A DNA stretch of 64,000 nt from Cellvibrio japonicus Ueda107 (GCF_000019225.1 NC_010995.1:2550501-2614500), one strand, 5' to 3'. Positions 1 to 8,652 are shown, counted from the stretch's first letter. Notes: generated by a model from the letters alone, not told the origin. Numbers and translations: made by a program.

Positions 1-135
1 TCAGCACATGAGCGCAAGGAAAGCCGTGGCCTGCATTATTCCCTGGATTACCCGGATAAATCCCCTATTGCACGCGATACCATCCTGGTTCCTACCAACT
101 TTGCCAGCCAGGATATTATCGTATCCAAAAGCTGA
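1..135 (+). CDS. nadB: L-aspartate oxidase, C-terminal end (partial)
   Basis: Only the last 44 codons are in the window, open from base 1 and ending in TGA at 133-135. The segment contains SRGLHYSLDYPD followed by a short polar tail, which is the characteristic C-terminal end of L-aspartate oxidase, the FAD enzyme that makes iminoaspartate for NAD synthesis. The convergent ygfX-sdhE pair directly downstream is the usual Pseudomonas-type neighbourhood of nadB and supports the call. Nothing can be said about its active site or start, which lie outside the window. Confidence 0.85.
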   Translation, partial: SAHERKESRGLHYSLDYPDKSPIARDTILVPTNFASQDIIVSKS

Positions 136-140
136 GGGAC

Positions 141-683
141 TTAACCTTTTGGCCTGAGGCAAATTCGCAGCCAGCATTTCAACTGGCGAAAATCTGCCTC
201 ACTTAATGAATCACGCATCAACACCAGGGTAAATCTTCTTCCCACAGGGCCAGCAGGCCGGGTTCGCCAATACAAAATAATTACCCAAGGCCATATCACA
301 GCTTCAACATCGCCCTGAAGCATCATGTGTACTGGTCGGGTATTTTTAGTGCCCGGAACATTTTCGAAATACTCCAGATGCCAACAGGATGATTTGAACT
401 CCAACCACCCCATGAATCGATGGCGGCGCAACAGCGCTCTTAAAGACAGGCCCAACAGCAAAGAAACACCCAATAACAGGCTCCACCACAAGGGATGAAC
501 CAGGGCATAAGGGGTAATCGCAACCAGCAGCAACAGAACCAATCCTCCGTAAATCCCCACAAAAAACCAGGGCAATCTGTGGGAAGGTTTGATCAGTACC
601 GCAGGTAAGGACGGTAGCGGTTTGGTGCTATCACCATACAGGTGAGCAACACTATTATCAGTTTTGTAATCCGGTATTGGCAC
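141..683 (-). CDS. ygfX: YgfX-like inner-membrane protein
   Basis: About 180 residues from a GTG at 683 that overlaps the end of sdhE; the frame is open to 749, so the start is uncertain, with TTG or GTG candidates further in. Two hydrophobic segments near residues 40-61 and 65-85 are separated by a short proline/histidine turn. They are followed by a soluble C-terminal part with a WPWVIILYW strand and the RRFTLVLMRDSLS...FRQLKCWLR ending typical of YgfX. YgfX (CptA) is encoded beside SdhE in many gammaproteobacteria and has been described as a membrane partner or toxin-like protein acting on cytoskeletal proteins; its real role is unsettled. It is translationally coupled to sdhE and runs into nadB with a 5-bp gap and no visible terminator. 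Confidence 0.75.
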   Translation of the reverse strand: MPIPDYKTDNSVAHLYGDSTKPLPSLPAVLIKPSHRLPWFFVGIYGGLVLLLLVAITPYALVHPLWWSLLLGVSLLLGLSLRALLRRHRFMGWLEFKSSCWHLEYFENVPGTKNTRPVHMMLQGDVEAVIWPWVIILYWRTRPAGPVGRRFTLVLMRDSLSEADFRQLKCWLRICLRPKG

Positions 684-918
684 GAATGATATCCACAATC
701 CTTTGCAATTCTGCGGTGGGCGGGTTTTCACGACGCAAAAACCAGGCAAATAAATCCTGGTCCTGCTCCTCTAGAAGTGCCCAATAGCGCTCTTTATCAG
801 CCTGCTCCAAACCAGGGTATACCCTCTCCAGGAAAGGCAGCAGAATTAGATCCAATTCCAACATGCCACGACGGCTACCCCAAAACAAACGATTTATATC
901 CACCAGAAACACCTTCAA
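658..918 (-). CDS. sdhE: FAD assembly factor SdhE
   Basis: An 86-residue protein of normal length for SdhE (YgfY/CptB), which promotes covalent attachment of FAD to the succinate dehydrogenase and fumarate reductase flavoprotein subunits in the cytoplasm. The family signature RGxxE is present as R17-G18-M-L-E21 within SRRGMLELD. The helical remainder includes the acidic LEEQDQDLFAWFLRRENP segment expected for the fold. It is the first gene of a two-gene unit with ygfX and is divergent from ygfZ. Confidence is high because motif, size and neighbours all agree. Confidence 0.93.
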   Translation of the reverse strand: MKVFLVDINRLFWGSRRGMLELDLILLPFLERVYPGLEQADKERYWALLEEQDQDLFAWFLRRENPPTAELQRIVDIIRANTGLQN

Positions 919-1088
919 AAGAGCTATAGGCAGGTATTATATCGCCCTACGCCAGCGCTATAAACTGGCCAGGAACATTCGCGCCGGTGTTCCAAGCGCG
1001 TAAAGTTTTTACCAGGAAGACTTGCGATTATGCTGGCCAACCACATAATGGGCGCTATCTATCCCGTCAATCACCAGAGATTCCCGTC

Positions 1089-2057
1089 GTGACCACTGTC
1101 GCCACTCACGCCATATCAGAACCTTTTTTCTGTCACCTGCCCAATACCGGTTTACTACTGGTTGAAGGGCCGGATGCGGCCAAATTTCTGCAAGGGCAAA
1201 TCACCTGCGATATTCGTGAGCTCGCTGATCAAAAAGTACTCTTGGGTGCACAATGTTCTCCCAAAGGACGAGTGCTGCTGAACTTTTATGCGGTGCAATT
1301 ACAACCCGACACTATTGCCCTGCGCCTGCCTAGAAATATCCTTGAGCAGGCCCAAATATCCCTGGGAAAATATATCGTATTCTCCAAGGCTAAACTGCGT
1401 AAAGCAGATGATGCCTATGCCATCATAGGATTACACAGCTCGCGACTTGACGATTTCTCAAACATTTTGGGGACAATTCCCCATGAGCCACTCACCTGGA
1501 TTGACACACCTCAGGGCATCATCTGGCGCCTGGATGAAACCCATATGGAACTATGGCTGAAAAGCCTTACAGCGCTTGCCCCTCTCGGCCAATCCCTTGC
1601 TGAAGTTGCATCATTGCGAACAGAAAACGATTGGAACCTCGCTCAAATCCAGCGAGGTATTACCTGCATAACCCCGGAAACCTATGAACAGTTCACTCCA
1701 CAGGAGTTAAACCTCACCCTTGTAAACGGAGTCAACTTTCGCAAAGGCTGCTACACAGGGCAAGAGATTGTTGCGCGCTTACACTATCGCGGCCACGCCA
1801 AACGACATACCTATCGCTATCACCTGACAAGCCCTCAAGCTCCCGCACCAGGATCATTAATTGTTAATTCGGCAGGCGTAAACATAGGCCATATAATTAA
1901 TATAGCCTCCAGTGGAAATAATCAGTTTGAGTTACTTGCCTGTGTCACAGATGAACATATAAATGAAGCACAACTCCGCGAAACAGGGGAAAAACTACAG
2001 CAGCTCCCCCTACCCTATGCTATACCTAGTGCTGATGACAAGACGAATGCGGAATAA
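1089..2057 (+). CDS. ygfZ: tRNA-modifying / folate-binding protein YgfZ
   Basis: A GcvT-fold protein of the YgfZ (IBA57) family, which uses folate to help iron-sulfur cluster assembly or repair, for instance for MiaB. The family signature KGCYTGQE lies at about residues 219-226 when counted from the GTG at 1089. I chose 1089 because homologous sequence (PNTGLLLVEGPDAAKFLQGQITCD) begins shortly after it. The frame is open to another GTG at 987, but the extra 34 residues are basic and unlike the family. It is divergent from sdhE and followed 20 bp later by an HDOD gene. Confidence 0.88.
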   Translation: MTTVATHAISEPFFCHLPNTGLLLVEGPDAAKFLQGQITCDIRELADQKVLLGAQCSPKGRVLLNFYAVQLQPDTIALRLPRNILEQAQISLGKYIVFSKAKLRKADDAYAIIGLHSSRLDDFSNILGTIPHEPLTWIDTPQGIIWRLDETHMELWLKSLTALAPLGQSLAEVASLRTENDWNLAQIQRGITCITPETYEQFTPQELNLTLVNGVNFRKGCYTGQEIVARLHYRGHAKRHTYRYHLTSPQAPAPGSLIVNSAGVNIGHIINIASSGNNQFELLACVTDEHINEAQLRETGEKLQQLPLPYAIPSADDKTNAE

Positions 2058-2077
2058 TCACCTTAACGAGAAAATCA

Positions 2078-2914
2078 ATGAGTCAATTAGTTGAAAAAAT
2101 TCGCCAGGAAATAATTACTGCGATTAAAAATGACCAACTGGTTTTACCCACTTTACCAGAAGTAGCCTTACGCGTACGTGAAGCTGCCGACGACCCCAAT
2201 TCGGATATAGATACCCTGTGCAGCGTTATCGGCAACGACGCAGCCCTGAGTGCGCGCATTATTCGTGTTGCCAATAGTCCGCTATTACGTGCAAGCCGCG
2301 CCATTGAAGACCTGCGCGCAGCCCTGATGCGCCTTGGTATCCAATACACATGCAATATCGCAACAGGACTGGCGATGGAGCAAATGTTTCAAGCTACTTC
2401 CGACCTGGTGGACATGCGTATGCGTGAAGTCTGGAGTCGATCCAGCGAAGTAGCCGGAATAAGCCATGTACTTTGCAAACACTACACACGCCTGCGCCCA
2501 GACCAAGCCACACTCGCGGGCCTGGTACACAAAATTGGTGTGCTCCCCATACTCACTTATGCAGAAGAACATCCTGCACTGCTAAAAGATAGCCTAACCC
2601 TGGACGCTGTTATTGACCAATTACACGCCCCAATTGGCGATTTAATCCTCAAAACCTGGAATTTTCCGGAAGAGCTGGCACACATCCCCAGTCAACATAT
2701 CGACTTTGGCCGAAATGCTCCCAAGGCCGACTATGCGGATATCGTGACAGTAGCCATGTTACAAAGCTATCTGGGTAGCAATTCCCCCATGGCTAAAATT
2801 GATTTTACAAAGGTGAAAGCATTCGAGCGACTGGGACTGGACCCCAATATGGATGTCAGCAACGCCAACGACTTAAGCGAGGATATGGAAGCAGCTATGT
2901 CTTTGCTGCTATAA
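2078..2914 (+). CDS. HDOD-domain signalling protein
   Basis: A 278-residue protein made almost entirely of an HDOD domain (about residues 20-215), recognised by LPTLPEVALRVREAADDPNSD near the N-terminus and the IGNDAALSARIIRVANSP stretch, followed by the helical LVHKIGVLPIL segment. HDOD proteins are relatives of HD phosphohydrolases that lack the metal-binding HD pair and usually act as protein-interaction modules in signalling or stress responses. No receiver, GGDEF or other output domain is fused. It lies 20 bp after ygfZ and is probably co-transcribed; it converges on rpoS across a shared terminator. The target is unknown. Confidence 0.85.
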   Translation: MSQLVEKIRQEIITAIKNDQLVLPTLPEVALRVREAADDPNSDIDTLCSVIGNDAALSARIIRVANSPLLRASRAIEDLRAALMRLGIQYTCNIATGLAMEQMFQATSDLVDMRMREVWSRSSEVAGISHVLCKHYTRLRPDQATLAGLVHKIGVLPILTYAEEHPALLKDSLTLDAVIDQLHAPIGDLILKTWNFPEELAHIPSQHIDFGRNAPKADYADIVTVAMLQSYLGSNSPMAKIDFTKVKAFERLGLDPNMDVSNANDLSEDMEAAMSLLL

Positions 2915-2954
2915 GAGGTATAAAAAATACACCCAATCAACACATGAAACACCA

Positions 2955-2984
2955 TAAAAAAGCGGTCAACAGACCGCTTTTTTA
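2955..2984. terminator. Bidirectional rho-independent terminator
   Basis: A seven-base-pair stem AGCGGTC/GACCGCT with loop AACA is flanked by an A-run on the left and a T-run on the right. It can therefore terminate both the ygfZ-HDOD transcript and the rpoS transcript that converges on it. Confidence 0.9.
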
Positions 2985-3008
2985 TATTATCAACCAAGGA
3001 TTGTTGAT

Positions 3009-4016
3009 TTAGGCACTGAACAAGGCTTCACTATCCAGCCCTTGTTTTTCCATAATATCGCGCAGCCGTTTTAGGGCTTCCACCTGGATTTGACGTACAC
3101 GCTCACGGGTCAAACCAATCTCATGTCCCACTTCTTCCAAGGTGCTCACTTCGTAGCCACGCAATCCGAAACGACGCGCCAGGACTTCACGCTGCTTTTC
3201 TGTCAGCTCTTCCAGCCAATGATCCAAACTGGCCGTCAAGTCACTATCCTGCAATAAAGCAGCAGGATCTGAAACATGGGTATCTGCAATCGTATCCGCA
3301 ACAGTGCGATCAGAGGAGGCACCTATAGGTGCATCAATTGAAGTCACACGCTCATTAAGGCTCAGCATGTGCTCTACATCAGCAACAGGCTTCTCCAGCA
3401 AGTTGGCTATTTCCTCTGGTGTAGGCTCATGATCCAGCTTTTGAGATAACTCGCGCGCAGCGCGAAGATAGACATTCAATTCCTTAACAACATGTATCGG
3501 CAAACGAATAGTGCGCGTCTGGTTCATTATAGCGCGCTCAATCGTCTGACGAATCCACCAGGTAGCATAAGTGGAGAAGCGGAAACCACGCTCAGGATCA
3601 AACTTCTCTACGGCACGAATTAACCCCAGATTGCCCTCTTCAATCAGATCAAGTAATGCAAGACCACGATTCACATAGCGACGGGAAATTTTGACAACCA
3701 GGCGGAGGTTACTTTCGATCATGCGCTTACGCGCTGCCTCATCACCTTTTAAGGCTTTACGTGCAAAAAATACTTCTTCTGCACTCAACAACAGGGGAGA
3801 AAATCCAATTTCGTTAAGATAAATCTGTGTGGCGTCCAGATTTTTGGCAAACTTGTCGTCCAGGAATCGTTCGGTGGGTGTGATTGCAACAGGCTTGGAT
3901 AATTCTGCATCCTCTTCGGCAAGCAAACTCTCTGCTTCATCCGCCTCCAAATCCTGCATCAGGAAAACATCATCGTTATCGTATGTGGTAGTTGAATCCC
4001 TATTTTGCAAAGTCAT
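3009..4016 (-). CDS. rpoS: RNA polymerase sigma factor RpoS
   Basis: A 335-residue group 2 sigma-70 factor, the general stress / stationary-phase sigma. Visible in order: region 1.2 with DATQIYLNEIGFSPLL, region 2 with ESNLRLVVKISRRYVNRG and the -10 reading block FSTYATWWIRQTIERAI, region 3 with RLPIHVVKELN, and region 4 with the helix-turn-helix TLEEVGHEIGLTRERVRQIQ. The acidic N-terminal leader (residues 1-45) is normal for RpoS. It lies downstream of nlpD as in most gammaproteobacteria, where the main rpoS promoter is usually inside nlpD; I could not locate that promoter by eye. Confidence 0.97.
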   Translation of the reverse strand: MTLQNRDSTTTYDNDDVFLMQDLEADEAESLLAEEDAELSKPVAITPTERFLDDKFAKNLDATQIYLNEIGFSPLLLSAEEVFFARKALKGDEAARKRMIESNLRLVVKISRRYVNRGLALLDLIEEGNLGLIRAVEKFDPERGFRFSTYATWWIRQTIERAIMNQTRTIRLPIHVVKELNVYLRAARELSQKLDHEPTPEEIANLLEKPVADVEHMLSLNERVTSIDAPIGASSDRTVADTIADTHVSDPAALLQDSDLTASLDHWLEELTEKQREVLARRFGLRGYEVSTLEEVGHEIGLTRERVRQIQVEALKRLRDIMEKQGLDSEALFSA

Positions 4017-4155
4017 TTTCAGCCCCTTATATCAATATTGTTTTAATAACCGGCTGGCTTTGTAATTCTAAGTCACCCAGCTCACTCAAGCTGTACCAGT
4101 CTTACCCAGTTCACGACTGAAGGCCCTTCGAAGCTGTTTGCTGCGAATCGGCACT

Positions 4156-5001
4156 TTACCGACGAGGAAGATAGGTTAACGGATTAACCGGTGTACCCTC
4201 TCGACGTATTTCAAAGTGAAGCTTTACCCTATCGGTACCGCTCGAACCCATATCGGCAATTCGCTGCCCTACTTTAACCCAATCACCTTCCTGAACCAGA
4301 AGCTTATCGTTGTGAGCATAAGCACTGAGGAATGTTTCATTGTGTTTAATGATCAGCAATTTGCCGTATCCCCGCAGGCCACTACCGGCATACACCACCT
4401 GTCCGGAAGCCGCTGCCAGCACAGGCTCTCCCAATTTACCGCCAAGATCAATACCCTTATTCAAGCCATTATTGCCCTGAAATGATGACAAAATAGGGCC
4501 GTTGGCGGGCCAGTTCCATTGTGGTGCGCCCCCCGACGACAGGGATAATTTTGTTTCTGATGACAGTTTTGTTTTATTTTCTTTACGATCATTTACTACG
4601 GTCTTCTTATTGGAAGAGGGGGGTACAACTGAAGAAGTACGGGCGGTTGAGGCAACAACCTTATTCACTTGTTGTGTAGAACGAGCAAGATCAAGTTTGA
4701 TTATTTGCGACGGCTTAATCATATAGGGTGGAGAAATACCATTATGCGCCGCCAAATCCTCGTATTTCAGCCCATACCGCCAGGCAATTGAAAATAATGT
4801 ATCACCTGGTGCAACACGATGGGTCGATGGTTTCTGTTGCGGGTTAAACGATTTGTCAACAACGGGGGCAATTTGGTGCCTGGAACAAGAGAAACAGCTT
4901 ATAGCGATCAAAATAACGAACATACAGATAGGAAGCTTTCTCACCCTGCATAGGGTGTCACTTCTATGATTTATCAGGCTTACTGATTCATTTTTAATCA
5001 C
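4156..5001 (-). CDS. nlpD: NlpD-type LysM/LytM lipoprotein
   Basis: A 281-residue envelope protein starting at GTG (5001). A hydrophobic leader runs through residues 24-38, with candidate lipidated cysteines at 36 or 39 and an atypical lipobox. A LysM peptidoglycan-binding module spans about 61-103 (HRVAPGDTLFSIAWRYGL), followed by a Ser/Thr/Lys-rich linker and an M23/LytM domain over the last 115 residues. The LytM site is degenerate: the first metal ligand position reads NKGID instead of HxGxD, and the HxH pair reads KLH. This matches E. coli NlpD, which is a non-hydrolytic activator of the amidase AmiC in septum splitting. It is upstream of rpoS, as expected. Confidence 0.93.
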   Translation of the reverse strand: MIKNESVSLINHRSDTLCRVRKLPICMFVILIAISCFSCSRHQIAPVVDKSFNPQQKPSTHRVAPGDTLFSIAWRYGLKYEDLAAHNGISPPYMIKPSQIIKLDLARSTQQVNKVVASTARTSSVVPPSSNKKTVVNDRKENKTKLSSETKLSLSSGGAPQWNWPANGPILSSFQGNNGLNKGIDLGGKLGEPVLAAASGQVVYAGSGLRGYGKLLIIKHNETFLSAYAHNDKLLVQEGDWVKVGQRIADMGSSGTDRVKLHFEIRREGTPVNPLTYLPRR

Positions 5002-5103
5002 TTTTATTCCATTATGTGCTTAATAAGCAAGTTTTATTGGAAAATTATCTAATCTATTTATATGAAAACGCACAAAAACATGACCAGATACATCCCTGAA
5101 TAC

Positions 5104-5121
5104 TGTTACATGAATGTAACA
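5104..5121. promoter_or_regulatory. 18-bp inverted repeat between pcm and nlpD
   Basis: TGTTACAT-GA-ATGTAACA, perfect 8-bp arms around a 2-bp centre, about 100 bp upstream of the nlpD start. There is no T-run next to it, so it looks more like an operator than a terminator. No regulator is assigned. Confidence 0.45.
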
Positions 5122-5170
5122 AGCACTTATTTGCAGCAACCAGGAAAACAACGATTTCAAGCACGCTTTG

Positions 5171-5845
5171 TTATCTGGCTGTACCTGATAAAAAAGGAAC
5201 AAACTTCACGGGCTCCAGGATCTGGGTTACAAATTTTTCGGTATCTTCAGTATCGCGAATAATCAAATGAAGCTGCTGCTCACGTCCACCTACAGGAATT
5301 ACCAAAACACCCCCCGGTGCCAACTGCTTTAACAATTCATCAGGGACAACCTGGGGGGCTGCAGTACTCAGGATGCCATCATAGGCTCCCATGTCCGGCC
5401 ATCCAAATCCACCATCAGCATGGCGATAACGGATATTGCGCAATCCCAATTGGTGCAAACGCTCACGCGCCTTATCTTGCAAAGGCTTGATACGCTCAAC
5501 GGTATAGACCTCTGGAACCAATTGTGCCAACAGGCTGGTTTGGTAACCAGAGCCCGTTCCAACCTCAAGTACTTTGTTTAATTTACCTGCTGCACCCAGC
5601 AAAAGTTCCGTCATACGTGCAACTATGTACGGCTGAGACAAGGTTTGGCCATGACCTATGGGCAATGCGGTATCCTCATAGGCGCGATGTGCGAGCGCTT
5701 CATCAAGAAACAAGTGCCGGGGAGTGTTGAGCATAATATCGAGGACACGCAGATTGGTGACGCCCTGATCGCGCAATCGCTGGATCAGGCGCTCACGAGT
5801 GCGCAAGGAGGTCATACCAACCCCCTGCAACAGTAAATTTGTCAT
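5171..5845 (-). CDS. pcm: Protein-L-isoaspartate O-methyltransferase
   Basis: A 224-residue cytosolic SAM-dependent methyltransferase that repairs isoaspartyl residues in aged proteins. The diagnostic loop GHGQTLSQPYIVA is at about residues 64-77 and the SAM-binding motif EVGTGSGYQ at 94-102. These are followed by the post-I acidic motif YTVERI and GVLVIPVGG in the C-terminal half. The start at 5845 has a strong ribosome site (AGGAGGG five bases upstream). It sits between truD and nlpD; the partner gene surE, normally directly upstream of pcm, is not present. Confidence 0.95.
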   Translation of the reverse strand: MTNLLLQGVGMTSLRTRERLIQRLRDQGVTNLRVLDIMLNTPRHLFLDEALAHRAYEDTALPIGHGQTLSQPYIVARMTELLLGAAGKLNKVLEVGTGSGYQTSLLAQLVPEVYTVERIKPLQDKARERLHQLGLRNIRYRHADGGFGWPDMGAYDGILSTAAPQVVPDELLKQLAPGGVLVIPVGGREQQLHLIIRDTEDTEKFVTQILEPVKFVPFLSGTAR

Positions 5846-5943
5846 TAAGCCCTCCTAACCACCCACCGACTCATTAAAAGCCACCAGATTTTAAACGATA
5901 AACTATACCATAACCGCTAATATCCGCCGGCGCAGATAGGTTA

Positions 5944-6954
5944 TCAATCACTCGATTCCGTACCGGATAATCTCAGCTGTTGATTATTTAAACTTACCAA
6001 TTCCCGTAGTACTGAAGTTGCAAATGCACCGGCTTCCAGCGTAAAAGCCAATTCAAGATGGTCACCGACCAACCAACGATAACTGGGAGTTTTAATAGCA
6101 AGCAGTAAGGCTCGACGCTCTTGTGACGTTCCAACATGTTCGAGTTCATTGCACCAATCACGCCAACTGGAAAGCAGCTCTGTTTCCCGCGCTAATAATT
6201 CCACCAAGGCCAGGGGACGCCCCCTCCCCCACAAAGGTCCGCTGGGATAAGCACAGGGTTCCCCTGCAACGGAAATCTGCCAATCGCCTTTTCTTACTCG
6301 ATCAGCCAGTACCTGGTTAAACAGGTAAGATCTCGCTGCCGATAATATTAACCCTCGCTTTTGCCTGTCGCGATATGGTTTTTTACCGACCAGCAAAGAT
6401 TCAGCTTCAATCAGGTTGCGACCAGCATTACCAAATCGCTGCTCGCCAAAATAGTTAGGTACCCCCGAACGCAATACACAATCCAACCTTTCATGAAAGG
6501 CTGTTTTATCAGCGCACTGTAACTGTCTCAGGCCAATCACAAAATGATTGGATTCATGTTCCCCTCGACGCAGCTTACGCACATGACGTGCAACCCGCAG
6601 CACCTGAATCCTGTCCGAAGAAAAACCCTGCCATTCTGGCTCCGGATGATTGCTCTTTAGTGGTAAATACACACTAAACCATTGGCGTGTTATTGCATGG
6701 CGATCCTTGCGTCCGGCATAACCAATATCGGTTGGTTTTACTCCGGCATACACGGCAAGCTGCTCGGCAACCCACGCGGTATTCTCGCCCCGTTTTTCAA
6801 TCCACAAATACACATGTTCGCCTTCCCCAGCAGGTTCAAATCCAAGATTTTCAGTTACCTGAAAATCTTCAGGAACGGTACGAAAATCAGCAGAAGCCTC
6901 AAGGGTGCCATATGCTCGGGGAAAATCCAGAGAGAAATCAGCTTGTATACGCAT
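5944..6954 (-). CDS. truD: tRNA pseudouridine(13) synthase TruD
   Basis: A 336-residue pseudouridine synthase that isomerises U13 in tRNA-Glu. The TruD signature GYAGRKDRHAITRQ is present, with the catalytic Asp at about residue 84, preceded by the family N-terminal pattern FRTVPEDFQVTE. The ribosome site favours ATG at 6954; a TTG two codons earlier is also open. The C-terminal motif SPSG-type loop appears as YPSGPLWGRG. Gene order ispD-ispF-truD is conserved. A terminator-like hairpin separates it from ispF. Confidence 0.95.
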   Translation of the reverse strand: MRIQADFSLDFPRAYGTLEASADFRTVPEDFQVTENLGFEPAGEGEHVYLWIEKRGENTAWVAEQLAVYAGVKPTDIGYAGRKDRHAITRQWFSVYLPLKSNHPEPEWQGFSSDRIQVLRVARHVRKLRRGEHESNHFVIGLRQLQCADKTAFHERLDCVLRSGVPNYFGEQRFGNAGRNLIEAESLLVGKKPYRDRQKRGLILSAARSYLFNQVLADRVRKGDWQISVAGEPCAYPSGPLWGRGRPLALVELLARETELLSSWRDWCNELEHVGTSQERRALLLAIKTPSYRWLVGDHLELAFTLEAGAFATSVLRELVSLNNQQLRLSGTESSD

Positions 6955-7012
6955 CGACAAATTCCACCAGCCTTCACCAAAAAGTATCCGCTATTTAGAT
7001 TTAGGCACTGAT

Positions 7013-7040
7013 AAAAAAACCGCCCTCGGGCGGCTTTTTT
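7013..7040 (-). terminator. Terminator after ispF
   Basis: GC-rich stem CCGCCC/GGGCGG with a TC loop, flanked by A-run and T-run, between the ispF stop and the truD start. It should reduce read-through from ispD-ispF into truD, implying truD-pcm-nlpD may have its own promoter. Confidence 0.85.
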
Positions 7041-7054
7041 ATCACACCTAGAGT

Positions 7055-7534
7055 TCAACGGGATTCCAATAATACCACTGCATAACAAGCAATCCCCTCT
7101 TCCCGCCCTGTAAACCCAAGACGCTCTGACGTAGTTGCCTTTACATTAATTTGGCTGGCGGAGCTTTGGAGATCACTCGCAATCACCTCAACCATGTGAG
7201 GAATATAAGAAGCCATACGTGGCGCCTGCGCCACAATGGTCATATCTGCGTTAGCCAGTTTCCAGCCATGCTGGCTGACCTTGGCATATACCATCCTCAG
7301 CAGGGAGCGACTATCGGCATTTCTATATTGCATATCTGTGTCAGGAAAATGTTTGCCTATATCTCCCAACGCAACAGCACCTAAAAGTGCGTCACAAAGA
7401 GCATGTAAAAGAACATCGCCGTCGGAATGCGCAACCAAGCCATGATGATGGGGAATAACAACGCCACCAATGACAATTTTTTCACCCTCGCCAAAAGCAT
7501 GGACATCATAACCCTGACCAATTCGCATCGACAT
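7055..7534 (-). CDS. ispF: 2-C-methyl-D-erythritol 2,4-cyclodiphosphate synthase
   Basis: A 159-residue enzyme of the MEP isoprenoid pathway, forming the cyclic diphosphate from CDP-ME 2-phosphate. The N-terminal GQGYDVHAF provides the zinc ligands Asp10 and His12, and HSDGDVLLHALCDALLGA contains the third zinc His and the active-site loop. The C-terminal TTSERLGFTGREEGIAC is the conserved family ending. The length is typical. It starts 3 bp after the ispD stop and is almost certainly co-translated with ispD. Confidence 0.97.
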   Translation of the reverse strand: MSMRIGQGYDVHAFGEGEKIVIGGVVIPHHHGLVAHSDGDVLLHALCDALLGAVALGDIGKHFPDTDMQYRNADSRSLLRMVYAKVSQHGWKLANADMTIVAQAPRMASYIPHMVEVIASDLQSSASQINVKATTSERLGFTGREEGIACYAVVLLESR

Positions 7535-7537
7535 AAA

Positions 7538-8266
7538 CTAACCTCGTTCCAACGCCTGTTGTTGCAAAATAAAAGTGGCCAGAGGTAAATCCTCCGGGCG
7601 GGTCACCTTGATATTATCCGCACGACCTTCCACCATAAGCGGTTGATGACCTGCAAACTCCATTGCGGATGCCTCATCCGTGACCATAAGCCCCACGTCC
7701 AGCGCCTGTTGCAGAGCCCTCTTTAATAATCCCACAGAAAAAAATTGTGGTGTTTGAGCTTGCCACAGTTTGCTGCGATCCTGAGTGCCCGTAATCCTGT
7801 TGTCATTTACTACTTGCTTCAAGGTATCCGATACAGGTACCCCCAGAATCCCGCCTACCGCATCCGACCTTCTCACGCTCTCAATCAGATTTGCCACAGT
7901 ATCGGAGGTAACACAAGGGCGAGCAGCATCATGAACTAGCACCCAGGCATCACTATGACCATTGTCCTCCAACCAGGTCAGCGAATTTAATACAGAGCCT
8001 GCACGCTCAACAGCGCCATCTACACAGGAAATCCGCTGATCCCTGGAAATCGGTAGCGTCGTCCAATAATCATCATCCGGGTGTAAAGCCAATACAACAC
8101 CTGCCACATATGGCAATGCCAATAAGCGCTCCAGGGTATGTTCAAGAATCGTCTTGTGTTGCAGTTTCAGATACTGCTTTGGAAAACCCGCCTTCATACG
8201 AGCCCCCACACCAGCAGCGGGAACCACACACCAAACAGGCGCCAAGATAGAGGAAGATGAACTCAT
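7538..8266 (-). CDS. ispD: 2-C-methyl-D-erythritol 4-phosphate cytidylyltransferase
   Basis: A 242-residue nucleotidyltransferase of the MEP pathway. The start is placed at ATG 8266 (MSSSSSILAPVW), because the nucleotide-binding motif PAAGVGARM...PKQY follows directly; the frame is open a further 14 codons. Other signatures are VLVHDAARPCV and the C-terminal RADNIKVTRPEDLPLA. It is coupled to ispF downstream and preceded by ftsB, the canonical order. Confidence 0.96.
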   Translation of the reverse strand: MSSSSSILAPVWCVVPAAGVGARMKAGFPKQYLKLQHKTILEHTLERLLALPYVAGVVLALHPDDDYWTTLPISRDQRISCVDGAVERAGSVLNSLTWLEDNGHSDAWVLVHDAARPCVTSDTVANLIESVRRSDAVGGILGVPVSDTLKQVVNDNRITGTQDRSKLWQAQTPQFFSVGLLKRALQQALDVGLMVTDEASAMEFAGHQPLMVEGRADNIKVTRPEDLPLATFILQQQALERG

Positions 8267-8326
8267 GGGATTTGGGCCAACTACCAAGACAGTAAACCAG
8301 CAAAACAACTTATTGGATATTAAGTA

Positions 8327-8608
8327 TCACTGTTTTCCATCATCCATAATCATAAAAAAAGTCTCATCTTTTTTGATCAGACCTATATCGTTACGCGCAC
8401 GCTCTTCAATAGTATCCAGACCCGTTTTTAATTCCTCGACTTCAACATCCAAAATTCTATTGCGTTCTCGCATGCGGTCATTTTCCGCTTTCTGCTGGGC
8501 GATTTCTGTTTCCAGACGATGTGCATGGGCGAGACTGCCCTCACCTATCCACAGGCGATATTGCAGTACTGCCAATAGCAGCAACAAAATAGCTGCAAGC
8601 CATTTCAT
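8327..8608 (-). CDS. ftsB: Cell division protein FtsB
   Basis: A small 93-residue bitopic inner-membrane protein of the FtsQLB divisome complex. An N-terminal transmembrane segment (MKWLAAILLLLLAVLQYRLW) leads into a periplasmic coiled coil of about 45 residues and then the conserved EERARNDIGLIKKDETFF motif. I chose ATG 8608, since the transmembrane helix begins at once; the frame extends seven codons further. The position between eno and ispD is the standard arrangement. Confidence 0.95.
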   Translation of the reverse strand: MKWLAAILLLLLAVLQYRLWIGEGSLAHAHRLETEIAQQKAENDRMRERNRILDVEVEELKTGLDTIEERARNDIGLIKKDETFFMIMDDGKQ

Positions 8609-8629
8609 GGTAATCACCCATAAATACAT

Positions 8630-8652
8630 AAAGGCCGATCATTCGGCCTTTA
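8630..8652 (-). terminator. Hairpin between eno and ftsB
   Basis: AAAGGCCGA / TTCGGCCTTT stem with a three-base loop, directly after the eno stop. There is only a weak U-tract, so partial termination or mRNA processing is likely, leaving some read-through into ftsB. Confidence 0.6.

Noticed and set aside
5062..5262. 66-codon plus-strand frame across the pcm end
   Set aside because: It overlaps the pcm C-terminus and the dyad at 5104-5121; composition is not protein-like.
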